This document shows positions 34,934 through 41,904 of a DNA stretch of 41,904 nucleotides, piece after piece. The notes below the pieces were generated by a model that ran no database searches, had not been told where the DNA came from, and saw only the letters and a program-made list of their open reading frames with translations. The stretch comes from Sedimentisphaerales bacterium (GTDB lineage: Bacteria > Planctomycetota > Phycisphaerae > Sedimentisphaerales > Anaerobacaceae): positions 1 to 41,904 of the forward strand of contig JAFGEF010000125.1 of assembly GCA_016931715.1 (NCBI GenBank), in the 5' to 3' direction. Each line of letters opens with the position of its first letter. Position 1 is the stretch's first letter. Both the position numbers and the translations under genes were made by a program.

Positions 34934-35719
34934 TTATAGTGTACGTTTTCTTCTGAGCCATCCGACAATTCCTGCTCCTATACTGCCTAACAGAATTGCG
35001 CCCGGAGCTGGTATAACTGTACCAAACTCATTATATATCGATGTGGGATTACCATAAGCGTCTAAAGGATCGAGTCCATCGAACCACAACTGATTGAAAG
35101 AGAGATTAAAACCATAAGTATCGCCATCGAGAATAGGATTTTTGTCAACATCATATGTAACAACGAATTCACCTGTAAATATTCCTGATATTGAAATCGG
35201 ATCTGTAGTATTCATTAAAAAATCACCTGATACAGAAGCAGACGTTGAAAACTTTGCAACAAGAGAATATGAATAATTGGTCAATGTTACACCCCATGCA
35301 ACACCATTATCAGGCTGCCAGAAACGTGACCAGGGATATGGTGAATTTTGGCCGGTCACATTTACGGTAAATATTTTGCCGGTTGCGTCCCAGCTTCCAT
35401 TTGCGCTTGTGACACTTGCGCTGCCGTCTTCATACAATTGAAAGAAAGAATCGTTCTGGTTGCTTGGATTGTGCTCAGACCAGTTACTTGCAAAAATATT
35501 ATAATTAGAATAATATGTTGGTGCATCGTTGACTACATACAGATTTGCATTACGCGGCGATGATGTTAGCCAGGGACCTGTATTATCTGTAATATTCCAG
35601 ATCAAGCCCTGATAACCAAGTTCATTTGTTGCAGCAAAAAAAGAAGTGTTCGCCTGAACTGAGCCGCTAACTGTAAAAAATAAAACCGCGGTTAAACAAA
35701 TCGTTAGTACGCTTTTCAT
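34934..35719 (-). CDS. PEP-CTERM surface protein
   Basis: This 261-residue exported protein has a signal peptide at 1-23 ending V-Q-A-N. A beta-rich, aromatic- and asparagine-rich body follows, then a C-terminal sorting tag at about 236-261: P-A-P-G-A-I-L-L-G, a short hydrophobic helix and a final R-R-K-R cluster. PEP-CTERM tags are recognised by exosortase, which processes the protein for surface or matrix display; no exosortase gene lies here. The P-A-P-G variant is common in Planctomycetota and supports the taxonomic placement. The body shows no enzyme motif. Confidence 0.9.
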   Translation of the reverse strand: MKSVLTICLTAVLFFTVSGSVQANTSFFAATNELGYQGLIWNITDNTGPWLTSSPRNANLYVVNDAPTYYSNYNIFASNWSEHNPSNQNDSFFQLYEDGSASVTSANGSWDATGKIFTVNVTGQNSPYPWSRFWQPDNGVAWGVTLTNYSYSLVAKFSTSASVSGDFLMNTTDPISISGIFTGEFVVTYDVDKNPILDGDTYGFNLSFNQLWFDGLDPLDAYGNPTSIYNEFGTVIPAPGAILLGSIGAGIVGWLRRKRTL

Positions 35720-35796
35720 CTATCTACATCCCCCGTTATGCACTAAATGAATATAATGTCAAAAAAATATCCGCTCTTTTCTTTCTTAATTTATGT

Positions 35797-35825
35797 ATTT
35801 TACCATTTATGCTCGGAATTGTCAA
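35797..35825 (-). promoter_or_regulatory. Promoter of the PEP-CTERM gene
   Basis: On the minus strand TTGACA (35820-35825), 17 bases, TAAAAT (35797-35802). The leader would be about 70 bases and ends with GGGGGA before ATG 35719. The rest of 35826-36011 is AT-rich with no visible feature. Confidence 0.75.
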
Positions 35826-36011
35826 ACAAATTACACAATTCAAGCATTATATATTCTTCCAAGTTATTAAAACCAACGAGAAAAAGAAATAATTATCGGT
35901 CTCTTCAATAAAGATTTACAAAAAAAAAATGTGATTTTTTTTCAGTGATTGTTCTTTGGTTTTAATCATTTTCTTATATCATTTTATATTCTATTTCTTA
36001 GATATTTAGTC

Positions 36012-36041
36012 TTGGTTAATTTGATATTTGTATTGTATAAT
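36012..36041 (+). promoter_or_regulatory. prmC promoter, leaderless
   Basis: TTGGTT (36012-36017), 18 bases, TATAAT (36036-36041). The -10 box ends six bases before the GTG at 36048, so the transcript should start at or next to the start codon. Confidence 0.65.
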
Positions 36042-36047
36042 CCCGCT

Positions 36048-36926
36048 GTGGAAACGTGGACAATAAATAAACTATTAAACTGGGTAACACAATATCTGAA
36101 AGACAGGGGAATTGAATCGCCGCGTCTGAGTGCGGAGCTTTTGCTTTCCAGTGTTTTAGGATTAAAACGAATTGAATTATATACTCATCATGACATGCAG
36201 ATAGCAAAACCTGATTTAGACAAGCTGCATGTTTTAGTCAAACGTGCGGCAAACAATGAACCGATAGCTTATCTTGTAGGCAAAACGGAATTTTATTCAA
36301 TGGAGATGGAAGTTTCTCAGGACTGCCTGATACCGCGACCAGAAACGGAGCTTCTTGCCCAGAGAGCTATCGAATTTTTACGCATGCGTGACGGCATTCA
36401 GCATGTCTGTGATTTATGTACAGGATGCGGCTGCATTGCAGTCGCTGTCGCGAAAAATTTCCCCCAGGCTCGTATCATTGCTACTGATATATCAGACCAG
36501 GCTCTTGCTATTGCTGCTCGAAATATCGAAAGGCATAATTTGCAGGAACGAATCAAACTTCTTTCAGGTGACTTATTCGACCCGATTATCCCACAACTCG
36601 ATACAGGTAAGTTTGATTTGATTGTGTGTAATCCGCCTTATGTAAGTGCTGTCGAATATGATAAGCTCGATAAAAATGTTAAAGACTATGAGCCTCGATT
36701 AGCGCTGTTTGCAGGAGAAGATGGTCTGGATATATATAAAAGAATTATCGAAAAAGTCGATATGTTCTTAAAACCTGATGCCGCACTTATGCTCGAAATA
36801 GGCTATGCACAGGGACAAGCTGTTCATAAATTACTCGAACTGTCCGGGGTATTTACTGAAATTAAAATTGAAAAGGACTTTCACAATAACGACCGAATCG
36901 TTTCTGCTGTAAAAATAAAATCCTGA
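36048..36926 (+). CDS. prmC: Release factor glutamine methyltransferase PrmC (HemK)
   Basis: This enzyme methylates the glutamine of the G-G-Q motif in peptide release factors RF1 and RF2 using S-adenosylmethionine. It has an N-terminal helical bundle (about 1-80), a SAM-binding loop D-L-C-T-G-C-G-C at about 121-128 (cysteines replace the usual G-S-G residues), and the catalytic N-P-P-Y at about 195-198. The open frame continues upstream to 35949, but that part is hydrophobic and unlike the family. GTG 36048 starts exactly at the expected N-terminus and coincides with a predicted leaderless transcript start. Length is 292 residues, normal for PrmC. Confidence 0.9.
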   Translation: METWTINKLLNWVTQYLKDRGIESPRLSAELLLSSVLGLKRIELYTHHDMQIAKPDLDKLHVLVKRAANNEPIAYLVGKTEFYSMEMEVSQDCLIPRPETELLAQRAIEFLRMRDGIQHVCDLCTGCGCIAVAVAKNFPQARIIATDISDQALAIAARNIERHNLQERIKLLSGDLFDPIIPQLDTGKFDLIVCNPPYVSAVEYDKLDKNVKDYEPRLALFAGEDGLDIYKRIIEKVDMFLKPDAALMLEIGYAQGQAVHKLLELSGVFTEIKIEKDFHNNDRIVSAVKIKS

Positions 36927-37040
36927 AATATTTCATATCTTTTTATTGACCACCTATCCTTCTCTATCTCTTTTACTCCAATGATTTCTTTTTAACATTT
37001 TATTAGACAGCAATATTCTCCATATTAACATACAAAGGCT
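36927..37040. other. AT-rich spacer after prmC
   Basis: No gene or repeat is seen between the prmC stop and the hairpin at 37047. It contains short T-rich stretches but no clear terminator for prmC. Confidence 0.4.
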
Positions 37041-37124
37041 TTAAAAAAGCCAGATCCCAAAAAAGAATCTGGCTTCGGAGGAGGGTGATGAAAAGCTGAT
37101 AATAGCTACTCTTAAATCTTAACC
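37041..37124 (-). ncRNA. Candidate small RNA with anti-Shine-Dalgarno loop and terminator
   Basis: On the minus strand a promoter-like pair (TTATGC at 37153-37158, 16 bases, TATATA at 37131-37136) would start RNA near 37124. The transcript contains the C-rich stretch CCCTCCTCC (complement of 37077-37085), then a nine-base-pair hairpin (37047-37075, stem AAGCCAGAT/ATCTGGCTT) and a run of T. That is the layout of a trans-acting small RNA pairing with ribosome binding sites. Alternatively the plus strand (GGAGGAGGG followed by ATGAAAAGC and stops) is the wreck of a gene start. Confidence 0.4.
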
Positions 37125-37399
37125 CATACTTATATAGTTCATCGAAAAGAAAGCATAAATTTCTTTAAAGAAAAAACAGGTTTTATATAAAAAGTACAAT
37201 TTTCTTATAGATAATCAATATATTCTTCTAAAAAAGCATGGCTTTTTAATAAACCTATCTAAAAACCTTAAAATTTCACTTATATTCCATAATAAAATAC
37301 GCTTGAAAAACTTTGAATGTTCTCATATTTTAACTAATATCCTGTTAGTTATTTTGAATAAAAACATTTTTCATAATATATAATGACATTTTTATATGC

Positions 37400-37405
37400 T
37401 ATAAT
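37400..37405 (+). promoter_or_regulatory. -10 box of panB, leaderless
   Basis: TATAAT ends six bases before ATG 37412, so RNA should begin at the start codon. No strong -35 box is visible at the usual spacing, and no Shine-Dalgarno site precedes the gene. The stretch 37160-37399 is AT-rich and otherwise empty. Confidence 0.55.
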
Positions 37406-37411
37406 AAGAAA

Positions 37412-38260
37412 ATGGAAACTCGCATAACAATTTCAGATTTGTTCGAAGCCAAACGCAGCAATCGTAAAATTGCCGCGATAAGCTGCTACGACTTTACTGC
37501 TGCCAGACTTGTCTCGCAAACCGATATCGAAATGATAATCGTCGGCGATTCAGCGTCACAGCTTGTTCTGGGTTACGATTCTACTATGCCCGTCACGATG
37601 GACTTCATGACAGCAATAACCGCCGCTGTCCGGCGCGGAGCGCCAAACGTTTTCCTTGTCGCAGATATGCCTTTCCTATCTTACCAAGTTACTATTCCCG
37701 ATGCTATCAGGAATGCAGGTCGATTTATAACCGAATCGGGCGTTCAGATGGTAAAAATCGAAGCAACAAGCGCCCAACTGGATGTAATCAAAGCTGTAAG
37801 CGATGCCGGCATAGCTGTTATGGCACATATCGGAATCCGCCCGCAAAGCATTAGCAAGGTCGGCCGTTTCAAAGCTGAAGCAACCACCGCGGAAATGGCG
37901 GCTCAACTCATCAATCTTGCTGACCTGATGGTGCGTGCAGGTGCAGGCTCCTTGCTTCTGGAAGGTGCGGCCGCCGAGGTAGCTCAAATTATTACACAGC
38001 GAAGCGAAGTGCCTGTAATAAGCTGCGGCTCAGGCCCCTGCTGCGACGGACAGGTATTGGTAGCGCCCGATGTTCTCGGGCTGACACAGGGTCCCAGTCC
38101 AAAATTCGCCAAGAGCTATGAAAACTTAGCCGAACGCACACTAAAAGCATTCCAGGATTACAGCAGAGAAATCAAATCGAATGAATACCCGGATAATGAC
38201 CACAGCTACCACATGAAACCTGGCGAAGTTGACAAGCTTAAAAAGATTCTCCAACTGTAA
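37412..38260 (+). CDS. panB: 3-methyl-2-oxobutanoate hydroxymethyltransferase
   Basis: PanB makes ketopantoate from 2-oxoisovalerate and methylenetetrahydrofolate, the first step of pantothenate and coenzyme A synthesis. This 282-residue protein shows the family landmarks: S-C-Y-D near 24-27, metal-binding G-D-S at 45-47, the G-Y-D-S-T segment at 54-58, A-D-M-P-F near 84, M-A-H-I-G near 135 and the S-C-G-S-G motif near 206. The length is normal and the TIM barrel appears complete. Its transcript is probably leaderless. No panC or panD lies beside it. Confidence 0.95.
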   Translation: METRITISDLFEAKRSNRKIAAISCYDFTAARLVSQTDIEMIIVGDSASQLVLGYDSTMPVTMDFMTAITAAVRRGAPNVFLVADMPFLSYQVTIPDAIRNAGRFITESGVQMVKIEATSAQLDVIKAVSDAGIAVMAHIGIRPQSISKVGRFKAEATTAEMAAQLINLADLMVRAGAGSLLLEGAAAEVAQIITQRSEVPVISCGSGPCCDGQVLVAPDVLGLTQGPSPKFAKSYENLAERTLKAFQDYSREIKSNEYPDNDHSYHMKPGEVDKLKKILQL

Positions 38261-38850
38261 CAAAAACATATTTGCGAAGCGGCTTAAAATCCTTCGCAAG
38301 CCCCTGCATAATAATGACTTACATCACATAAGAATCATATTTGTTACAAACTAAATATTTTACCCATATTAATATTGGCTTTGTTTTTTATTCTGTATTC
38401 TGTCTCCTGCATTTCCCTTGGGGATGGCCAAGCCACTGCATTCTTTTATGAAATTTGGCTTTGTTTTTACAAATTAGGGTTTAGGGTACAGGATATAGGG
38501 TTTAGAGATTGTAGGACAGACTTCAGCCCCGCCGTAAGGTGTCCCCAAGGGAATGCTGTTTCTATACCCTATCCGCTATACCCTATCCCCTGACAAATTG
38601 GCTTTGTTTCACATTTTCCTTTAAAACACAAATTTCAAAATTTTCATTTTTTTGAAGTTTTTTATTCCCGGCGCTGGCTTGGCCATGCCATAGGCAAGGC
38701 GGAAATCCATTTAAATTTACTTTTACAGTCGAGAACCACGAAGAAAAAACTAAAGACTATCGACCAACGACTATCAACAAAGGTCTTGTCAGGAGATAAA
38801 TTTAAATCCGAAATTGTACGAAACACCGTTTTCATCTGCCATTCTTTTTG
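38261..38850. repeat. Repeat-rich intergenic region
   Basis: No gene is seen. Direct repeats TTGGCTTTGTTT occur at 38375-38386, 38455-38466 and 38598-38609. Between the last two lies a large imperfect inverted repeat made of T-A-G-G-G-type units (left arm about 38471-38511, right arm about 38558-38596). A 32-base element at 38415-38446 recurs at 40424-40455, and parts recur inverted at 38543-38556 and near 38674-38687. This looks like a nest of palindromic extragenic elements. Confidence 0.75.
38811..38832. repeat. Dispersed AATTGTACcgGACACCGTTT element, copy 1
   Basis: A degenerate copy of a roughly 20-base element that also occurs at 39479-39498, 40511-40530 and 41695-41714. All copies lie in non-coding DNA beside the accessory genes of this end of the window. 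Confidence 0.55.
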
Positions 38851-39440
38851 TCAGAGCTTCTTATTTTTGCGTGGCAATTGCTTCTTTTTCTGCTCTTCAA
38901 GCATTTTTATAGTTTTATCAAAATCACTGTCCTGCTTATCTTTACTTTCAATTCTTTTCCCGTCAAACTTTTCATATTCAGTCTCTGCAAACTGTCTTGC
39001 CATTTCGTGTGAAATCCTGCCTGTATCGGTCAATATGTCCCTGTCATTGAGAGTAAGAAAGCCGTTTAATTTGTCAAGCCAATCCTTCATATACATTGGA
39101 ATTCGGCGCATCGCCTGACCTTCGGCAAAGACAAGATACTGCTCGACAATATCATATCAAGGTTATAGTGTTTTACCTGCCTACTAACTCGCCTGGCGCC
39201 TTCGGTTTGAACTATTAAGTAATCCTTAATAGTTGCCTCTTCTAAAAGCTCACCTTCGTCATATATATTTTTAATATGTATATTTATGTTAGCTGTAGTA
39301 GTCTGGTAAAGCTTCGCTAAATCCGCCTGATTCAGCCATAAAGTCTCGCCTTCCAGGCGAACTTCTATTTTCGTCTGTCCGCCTTCGGTTTGATAAATAA
39401 GTATTTCGCCGCCCTTAGGCTCAATTTCATCCTTTGACAT
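38851..39440 (-). pseudogene. RhuM-family protein, broken by internal deletion and frameshift
   Basis: Minus-strand frames carry both ends of a RhuM (virulence-protein/Fic-associated) type protein. The N-terminal part at 39440 to about 39149 has E-V-R-L-E-G-E-T-L-W-L-N-Q-A-D-L-A-x-L-Y and ends at H-Y-N-L-D-M-I (residues 91-97). The C-terminal part, about 39145-38851, is in another frame and has F-A-E-G-Q-A-M-R-R-I-P-M and M-K-D-W-L-D-K-L. Intact members have over 300 residues; the central 120 or so are missing and the join shifts frame. A short GATAT repeat at the junction may mark the deletion. It should be non-functional. Confidence 0.85.
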
Positions 39441-39478
39441 TATTTTTTTCCATTATCAAATATTCTGCTAAACGTCAT

Positions 39479-39498
39479 AATTGCACCTGACACCGTTT
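39479..39498. repeat. Dispersed AATTGTACcgGACACCGTTT element, copy 2
   Basis: AATTGCACCTGACACCGTTT, just upstream of the RhuM pseudogene on its 5' side. Confidence 0.55.
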
Positions 39499-39562
39499 CT
39501 ACGTTCTGAAACGGGATTAAAACAGACTATTCACTATGAGCAAGCTATGATTTACAAGATAA

Positions 39563-40189
39563 TTACCATTCAACTGGTTTATGAATTATTCCCCCGCGAC
39601 CATCAGAAAGCTCCGTTGGAAACTGACTGATTTTTAATAAAGCCTGTGGGAAAGTTTTATGTTTATCAGCAGCGTTTCGCAGTTTAACCGCCGCGCCACG
39701 CTGAGGATGGCGAGATGGCACATAAACAAAAAGATTTTTCTTGGGCCACTGGCTTTTAATCATCTCAAGAGCAGGTACAAGGTCTGAATCGCCGCTGACA
39801 ATTATGAATTGGTCTGCTCTGTCATGGTTGGCGTCATCCAACAATTGCAATGCAATGTTGACATCGGTTCTTTTTTCTTCCGGCATATCAAATATCCTGG
39901 AATTTGGATATTTACAACCTGCGACGCCGCATTTTACTTGTTTGATTTTGAATTTACCGAGCATTACTTGAACGAGCGGAGTCGCAGCAAGTGCTCGCAG
40001 GTATGTTTTCTGGCGGATGCCTTTTGCGCCGTCAACCAAGGCTTTGAAATACCATATCCGGCGTATATCATCGTTCATACGGAGTCTTAAAAAGCATTTT
40101 TCGATATCCAGCCACTTATAAGGAGTTCCGCGAACTGCTCCATAGTAAAAATTGAATCCGTCAATATAAATAATAGTTCGTGGTTTCAT
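39563..40189 (-). CDS. NYN-domain (LabA/DUF88, PIN-like) protein
   Basis: This 208-residue protein has the NYN nuclease fold. Conserved acidic residues are D10 in Y-I-D-G-F-N with N13, D109 in K-R-T-D-V-N and D134/D136 in S-G-D-S-D. These form the metal site of PIN-like ribonucleases. Two cysteines (C87, C92) sit in a loop. ATG 40189 has GGGAG well placed; an earlier TTG at 40210 is unlikely. Its leader contains a transcription-terminator-like structure at 40209-40253, so expression may be attenuated. It stands alone among pseudogene and repeat sequence. RNA processing or defence is plausible but unproven. Confidence 0.85.
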   Translation of the reverse strand: MKPRTIIYIDGFNFYYGAVRGTPYKWLDIEKCFLRLRMNDDIRRIWYFKALVDGAKGIRQKTYLRALAATPLVQVMLGKFKIKQVKCGVAGCKYPNSRIFDMPEEKRTDVNIALQLLDDANHDRADQFIIVSGDSDLVPALEMIKSQWPKKNLFVYVPSRHPQRGAAVKLRNAADKHKTFPQALLKISQFPTELSDGRGGIIHKPVEW

Positions 40190-40208
40190 ATCAATCTCCC
40201 TTGAATAC

Positions 40209-40253
40209 AAAAAAACAGGCAGCCATATAGGCTGCCTAACCCGCCGAAGCGGG
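40209..40253 (-). terminator. Two-hairpin terminator/attenuator in the NYN-gene leader
   Basis: Read on the minus strand, a hairpin with stem CCCGC/GCGGG (40240-40253) is followed by an eight-base-pair hairpin (AGGCAGCC/GGCTGCCT, 40217-40237) and seven T residues (40209-40215). The promoter is only about 10-20 bases further upstream, so most transcripts may end after about 50 bases. Confidence 0.75.
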
Positions 40254-40269
40254 GGAGTCGTCTAATAAT

Positions 40270-40298
40270 AATATACGTTTGCCGGTTAAAATAGTCAA
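40270..40298 (-). promoter_or_regulatory. Promoter of the NYN gene / short hairpin RNA
   Basis: On the minus strand TTGACT (40293-40298), 17 bases, TATATT (40270-40275), predicting a start near 40263. Confidence 0.7.
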
Positions 40299-40423
40299 AT
40301 TAAAAATCATTTTTAATCAGTATATTTCCTTCATGTTATGTGTAAAATCCCCAATGCCAAAACAAAACCACGAATTAACACTAATAAACACTAATTCATT
40401 TCTGTTTTCTGTTTTCTGTGTCT

Positions 40424-40455
40424 CCCTTGAGGATGGCCAAGCCACTGTATTCTTT
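40424..40455. repeat. Second copy of 32-base extragenic element
   Basis: This matches 38415-38446 at 30 of 32 positions, including GATGGCCAAGCCACTG; the T/C-rich lead before it is also similar. The rest of 40299-40652 holds a copy of the AATTGTACC element at 40511-40530 and no gene. Confidence 0.75.
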
Positions 40456-40510
40456 CTATATCCCTTTGTCATTATTTATTTCCATAATTAAAAATTCTGT
40501 TTATCTTCCT

Positions 40511-40530
40511 AATTGTACCGGACACAATTC
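40511..40530. repeat. Dispersed AATTGTACcgGACACCGTTT element, copy 3
   Basis: AATTGTACCGGACACAATTC; the first 14 bases are identical to those of the copy at 41695. Confidence 0.55.
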
Positions 40531-40652
40531 TCTGCAGGAAAATTGTTCAGATATGAAAGTATTTTAACTATTCCGGCGGATTTTTGTAGGATTATTCATA
40601 TTGCAGGATAAAATAAAAATCTTTAACCTTTTAATGGAAAACACAAATTTAT

Positions 40653-41549
40653 ATGAAAAAGAAAATACTACAATCGAAAAAAGCTATAATTTTATGTACG
40701 ATGACAATGCTATTTGTCGTATCGTGTTCGATACCGACTCAAAATAGTCAGAACCGCTATGCCAAATCGTTCGACGGTGAACAAATCAGCTATAACGTTT
40801 ACGGCGAAGGAGCCACTGCCCTGTTGTTCGTACACGGCTGGAGCTGTGACAGTAAATACTGGCGCGAGCAGGTGCCGCATTTTTCCCGGGAATACTGCGT
40901 TATCACGATGGATCTGGCCGGACATGGCAAATCGGGACAACATCGCAAAGTTTATTCTTTTGATGGTTTCGCTCAGGATGTAAAGGCGGTAATTGAGGCG
41001 GTTAATCCGGAAAAAGTAATTTTAATCGGGCATTCGTTCGGCGGAGAAATAGTCGCATCTACGGTCAAATTAGAGCCGGACAAAGTCACCGGCATAATAG
41101 GTGTCGATACACTGCACAACCTGGACGAGTCATTCAGCAAAGAAGAAGGCAGCAAGATGATAGGACTCGACGAATTTAAAAAGGATTTTAAACCTGCGGT
41201 AAAGGAATTCGTCAAGCAGATGATGGCCAAAGACGTCAACCCAAAATTATCAAACTGGATTATTAACGATATGGCATCGGCACCGCCGGAAGCAGCGATA
41301 AGCGCAATCGAAGAATACGTAGGGGCAATATCGGACAAAAAGACGATAGATATTTTTAAGGATGTCAAGGTCCCGGTAATATGTATAAACGCAGACCTGT
41401 GGCCGACAAATATCGAAGCAAACCGGAAGTATATGACATCATTCAACGTAAAGATAATAAAAGGAGCCGGCCATTTTCTAATGCTGGAACGACCGGAAGA
41501 ATTCAACAAGCTAATGGACATCAGCATAAAAGAAATAACAGCAAACTAA
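40653..41549 (+). CDS. Lipoprotein alpha/beta hydrolase
   Basis: This 298-residue protein has a basic N-terminus, a hydrophobic helix and a lipobox-like V-V-S-C, so C25 is probably lipidated and the enzyme sits outside the cytoplasm. The alpha/beta hydrolase fold follows: oxyanion segment H-G-W-S near 61, nucleophile S128 in G-H-S-F-G-G, acid D248 in N-A-D and H274 in G-A-G-H-F. The complete triad predicts an active esterase, lipase or lactonase; the substrate cannot be told. No Shine-Dalgarno site is obvious. It is flanked by dispersed repeats and has no operon partner. Confidence 0.9.
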   Translation: MKKKILQSKKAIILCTMTMLFVVSCSIPTQNSQNRYAKSFDGEQISYNVYGEGATALLFVHGWSCDSKYWREQVPHFSREYCVITMDLAGHGKSGQHRKVYSFDGFAQDVKAVIEAVNPEKVILIGHSFGGEIVASTVKLEPDKVTGIIGVDTLHNLDESFSKEEGSKMIGLDEFKKDFKPAVKEFVKQMMAKDVNPKLSNWIINDMASAPPEAAISAIEEYVGAISDKKTIDIFKDVKVPVICINADLWPTNIEANRKYMTSFNVKIIKGAGHFLMLERPEEFNKLMDISIKEITAN

Positions 41550-41735
41550 ACTACGCTCTTGTTCTGCCTATAATCTATTCCCTTTCCAAAATTGAAAAAT
41601 GTACCGCACGCCGTTTCGTTCAATCAGCGAAGAAAAATAAAGCCGGGAAGAAAAAACTAAATACTAAAGACTATCGACTATTCACTAAGTTAACAATTGT
41701 ACCGGACAACGTTTATTACCCCGCAAATATTGGGA
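41550..41735. repeat. Repeat-bearing spacer with copy 4 of the dispersed element
   Basis: The AATTGTACcgGACA element is at 41695-41714. Before it, an A-rich tract with A-C-T-A-A-A-G-A-C-T-A-T-C-G-A-C (about 41660-41680) resembles 38744-38765. No gene is seen. Confidence 0.55.
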
Positions 41736-41904
41736 TCATTTGGTTCTCCGTCTCTGTGTTCTGATGCGATACATGCGTTCGGTAAATCCACCTTCCTTTT
41801 CAAACGCTTCCGCCTGTGCTGACAATTGCCTGTCCAGCAGGTAGCAGCAAAGATTCAGCAGCGAAAGCGATGCGTTTGCGACCAGAACGGAATCCGGCTC
41901 GAAC
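41736..41904 (-). CDS. C-terminal end of a four-helix-bundle-suffix protein (partial)
   Basis: The minus strand is open from the window edge to a TGA at 41736-41738, giving 55 residues. The peptide has A-N-A-S-L-S-L-L-N-L, then Y-L-L-D-R-Q-L, then E-G-G-F-T-E-R-M-Y-R-I-R. This is the ending of the four helix bundle suffix family of small proteins related to the 23S rRNA intervening-sequence proteins. The N-terminal part lies beyond the window, so length and start are unknown. Confidence 0.75.
   Translation of the reverse strand, partial: FEPDSVLVANASLSLLNLCCYLLDRQLSAQAEAFEKEGGFTERMYRIRTQRRRTK

Noticed and set aside
38471..38596. TTTAGGG-like units resembling telomere repeats
   Set aside because: Only a few irregular units arranged as an inverted repeat in an intergenic region; no telomere or chromosome-end feature.
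38375..38609. Possible CRISPR array from the repeated TTGGCTTTGTTT
   Set aside because: Only three 12-base copies with unequal spacing (80 and 143 bases) and no cas gene.
41381..41764. Plus-strand frame overlapping the end of the hydrolase gene
   Set aside because: It runs out of frame across the hydrolase and a repeat-bearing spacer, and no protein-like pattern is seen.
1..41904. tRNA, rRNA, insertion sequence or prophage genes
   Set aside because: None recognised on either strand; no transposase or integrase motif was found among the coding regions.

Overview
The window looks like part of an anaerobic, flagellated, mesophilic member of the Planctomycetota, probably the Phycisphaerae/Sedimentisphaerales (MSBL9) side. 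This is inferred from a PEP-CTERM surface protein with a P-A-P-G-A-I-L-L-G tail, long TPR proteins inside a flagellar operon, iron-sulfur flavoenzyme genes typical of strict anaerobes, and AT-rich spacers with dispersed repeats. No rRNA or tRNA gene is present, so the placement rests on gene style alone.

Region 1 (1-10250) is the most unusual part. A histidine kinase and an NtrC-type activator overlap by four bases. They are followed by a textbook sigma-54 promoter (3066-3081) and a five-gene operon: a small twin-cysteine-motif protein, a NuoE-like protein with an added zinc-ribbon tail, a 1082-residue NuoF-GltD fusion, a HoxU/HydA-like ferredoxin subunit, and an FMN domain of the glutamate-synthase type without glutaminase. 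No hydrogenase, formate dehydrogenase or complex I membrane subunit is present. I read this as a soluble, possibly electron-bifurcating NAD(P)H enzyme whose catalytic end is the glutamate-synthase-like FMN barrel; its substrate is unknown. An imperfect 69-bp direct repeat flanks the whole unit (10-77 and 10181-10249).

Region 2 (10674-22955, minus strand) is a 14-gene flagellar operon read from a second clear sigma-54 promoter (23064-23079). It carries two TPR proteins, an NtrC-type regulator (FlrC-like role), fliL, fliM, fliN, flhA, a small membrane protein, fliA, several small conserved-looking proteins and lipoproteins, and a possible FlgM-like protein. A further sigma-54 activator with a degenerate receiver (23220-24659) lies just upstream and may be the master regulator. 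Its start appears to be AUU.

Region 3 (24660-38260) is mostly housekeeping: guaA with a downstream, catalytically dead M16 peptidase homologue (a decayed second copy of its tail lies at 24958-25225), a DUF4932-like metalloprotease, glyQS, asnS, prmC and panB, with unknown membrane proteins and a PEP-CTERM protein. Promoters of guaA, prmC and panB sit so close to the start codon that leaderless mRNAs are likely.

Region 4 (38261-41904) is repeat-rich and decaying: a RhuM-family pseudogene, an NYN-domain nuclease-like gene with a two-hairpin leader, a lipoprotein alpha/beta hydrolase, and the end of a four-helix-bundle-suffix protein running off the window.
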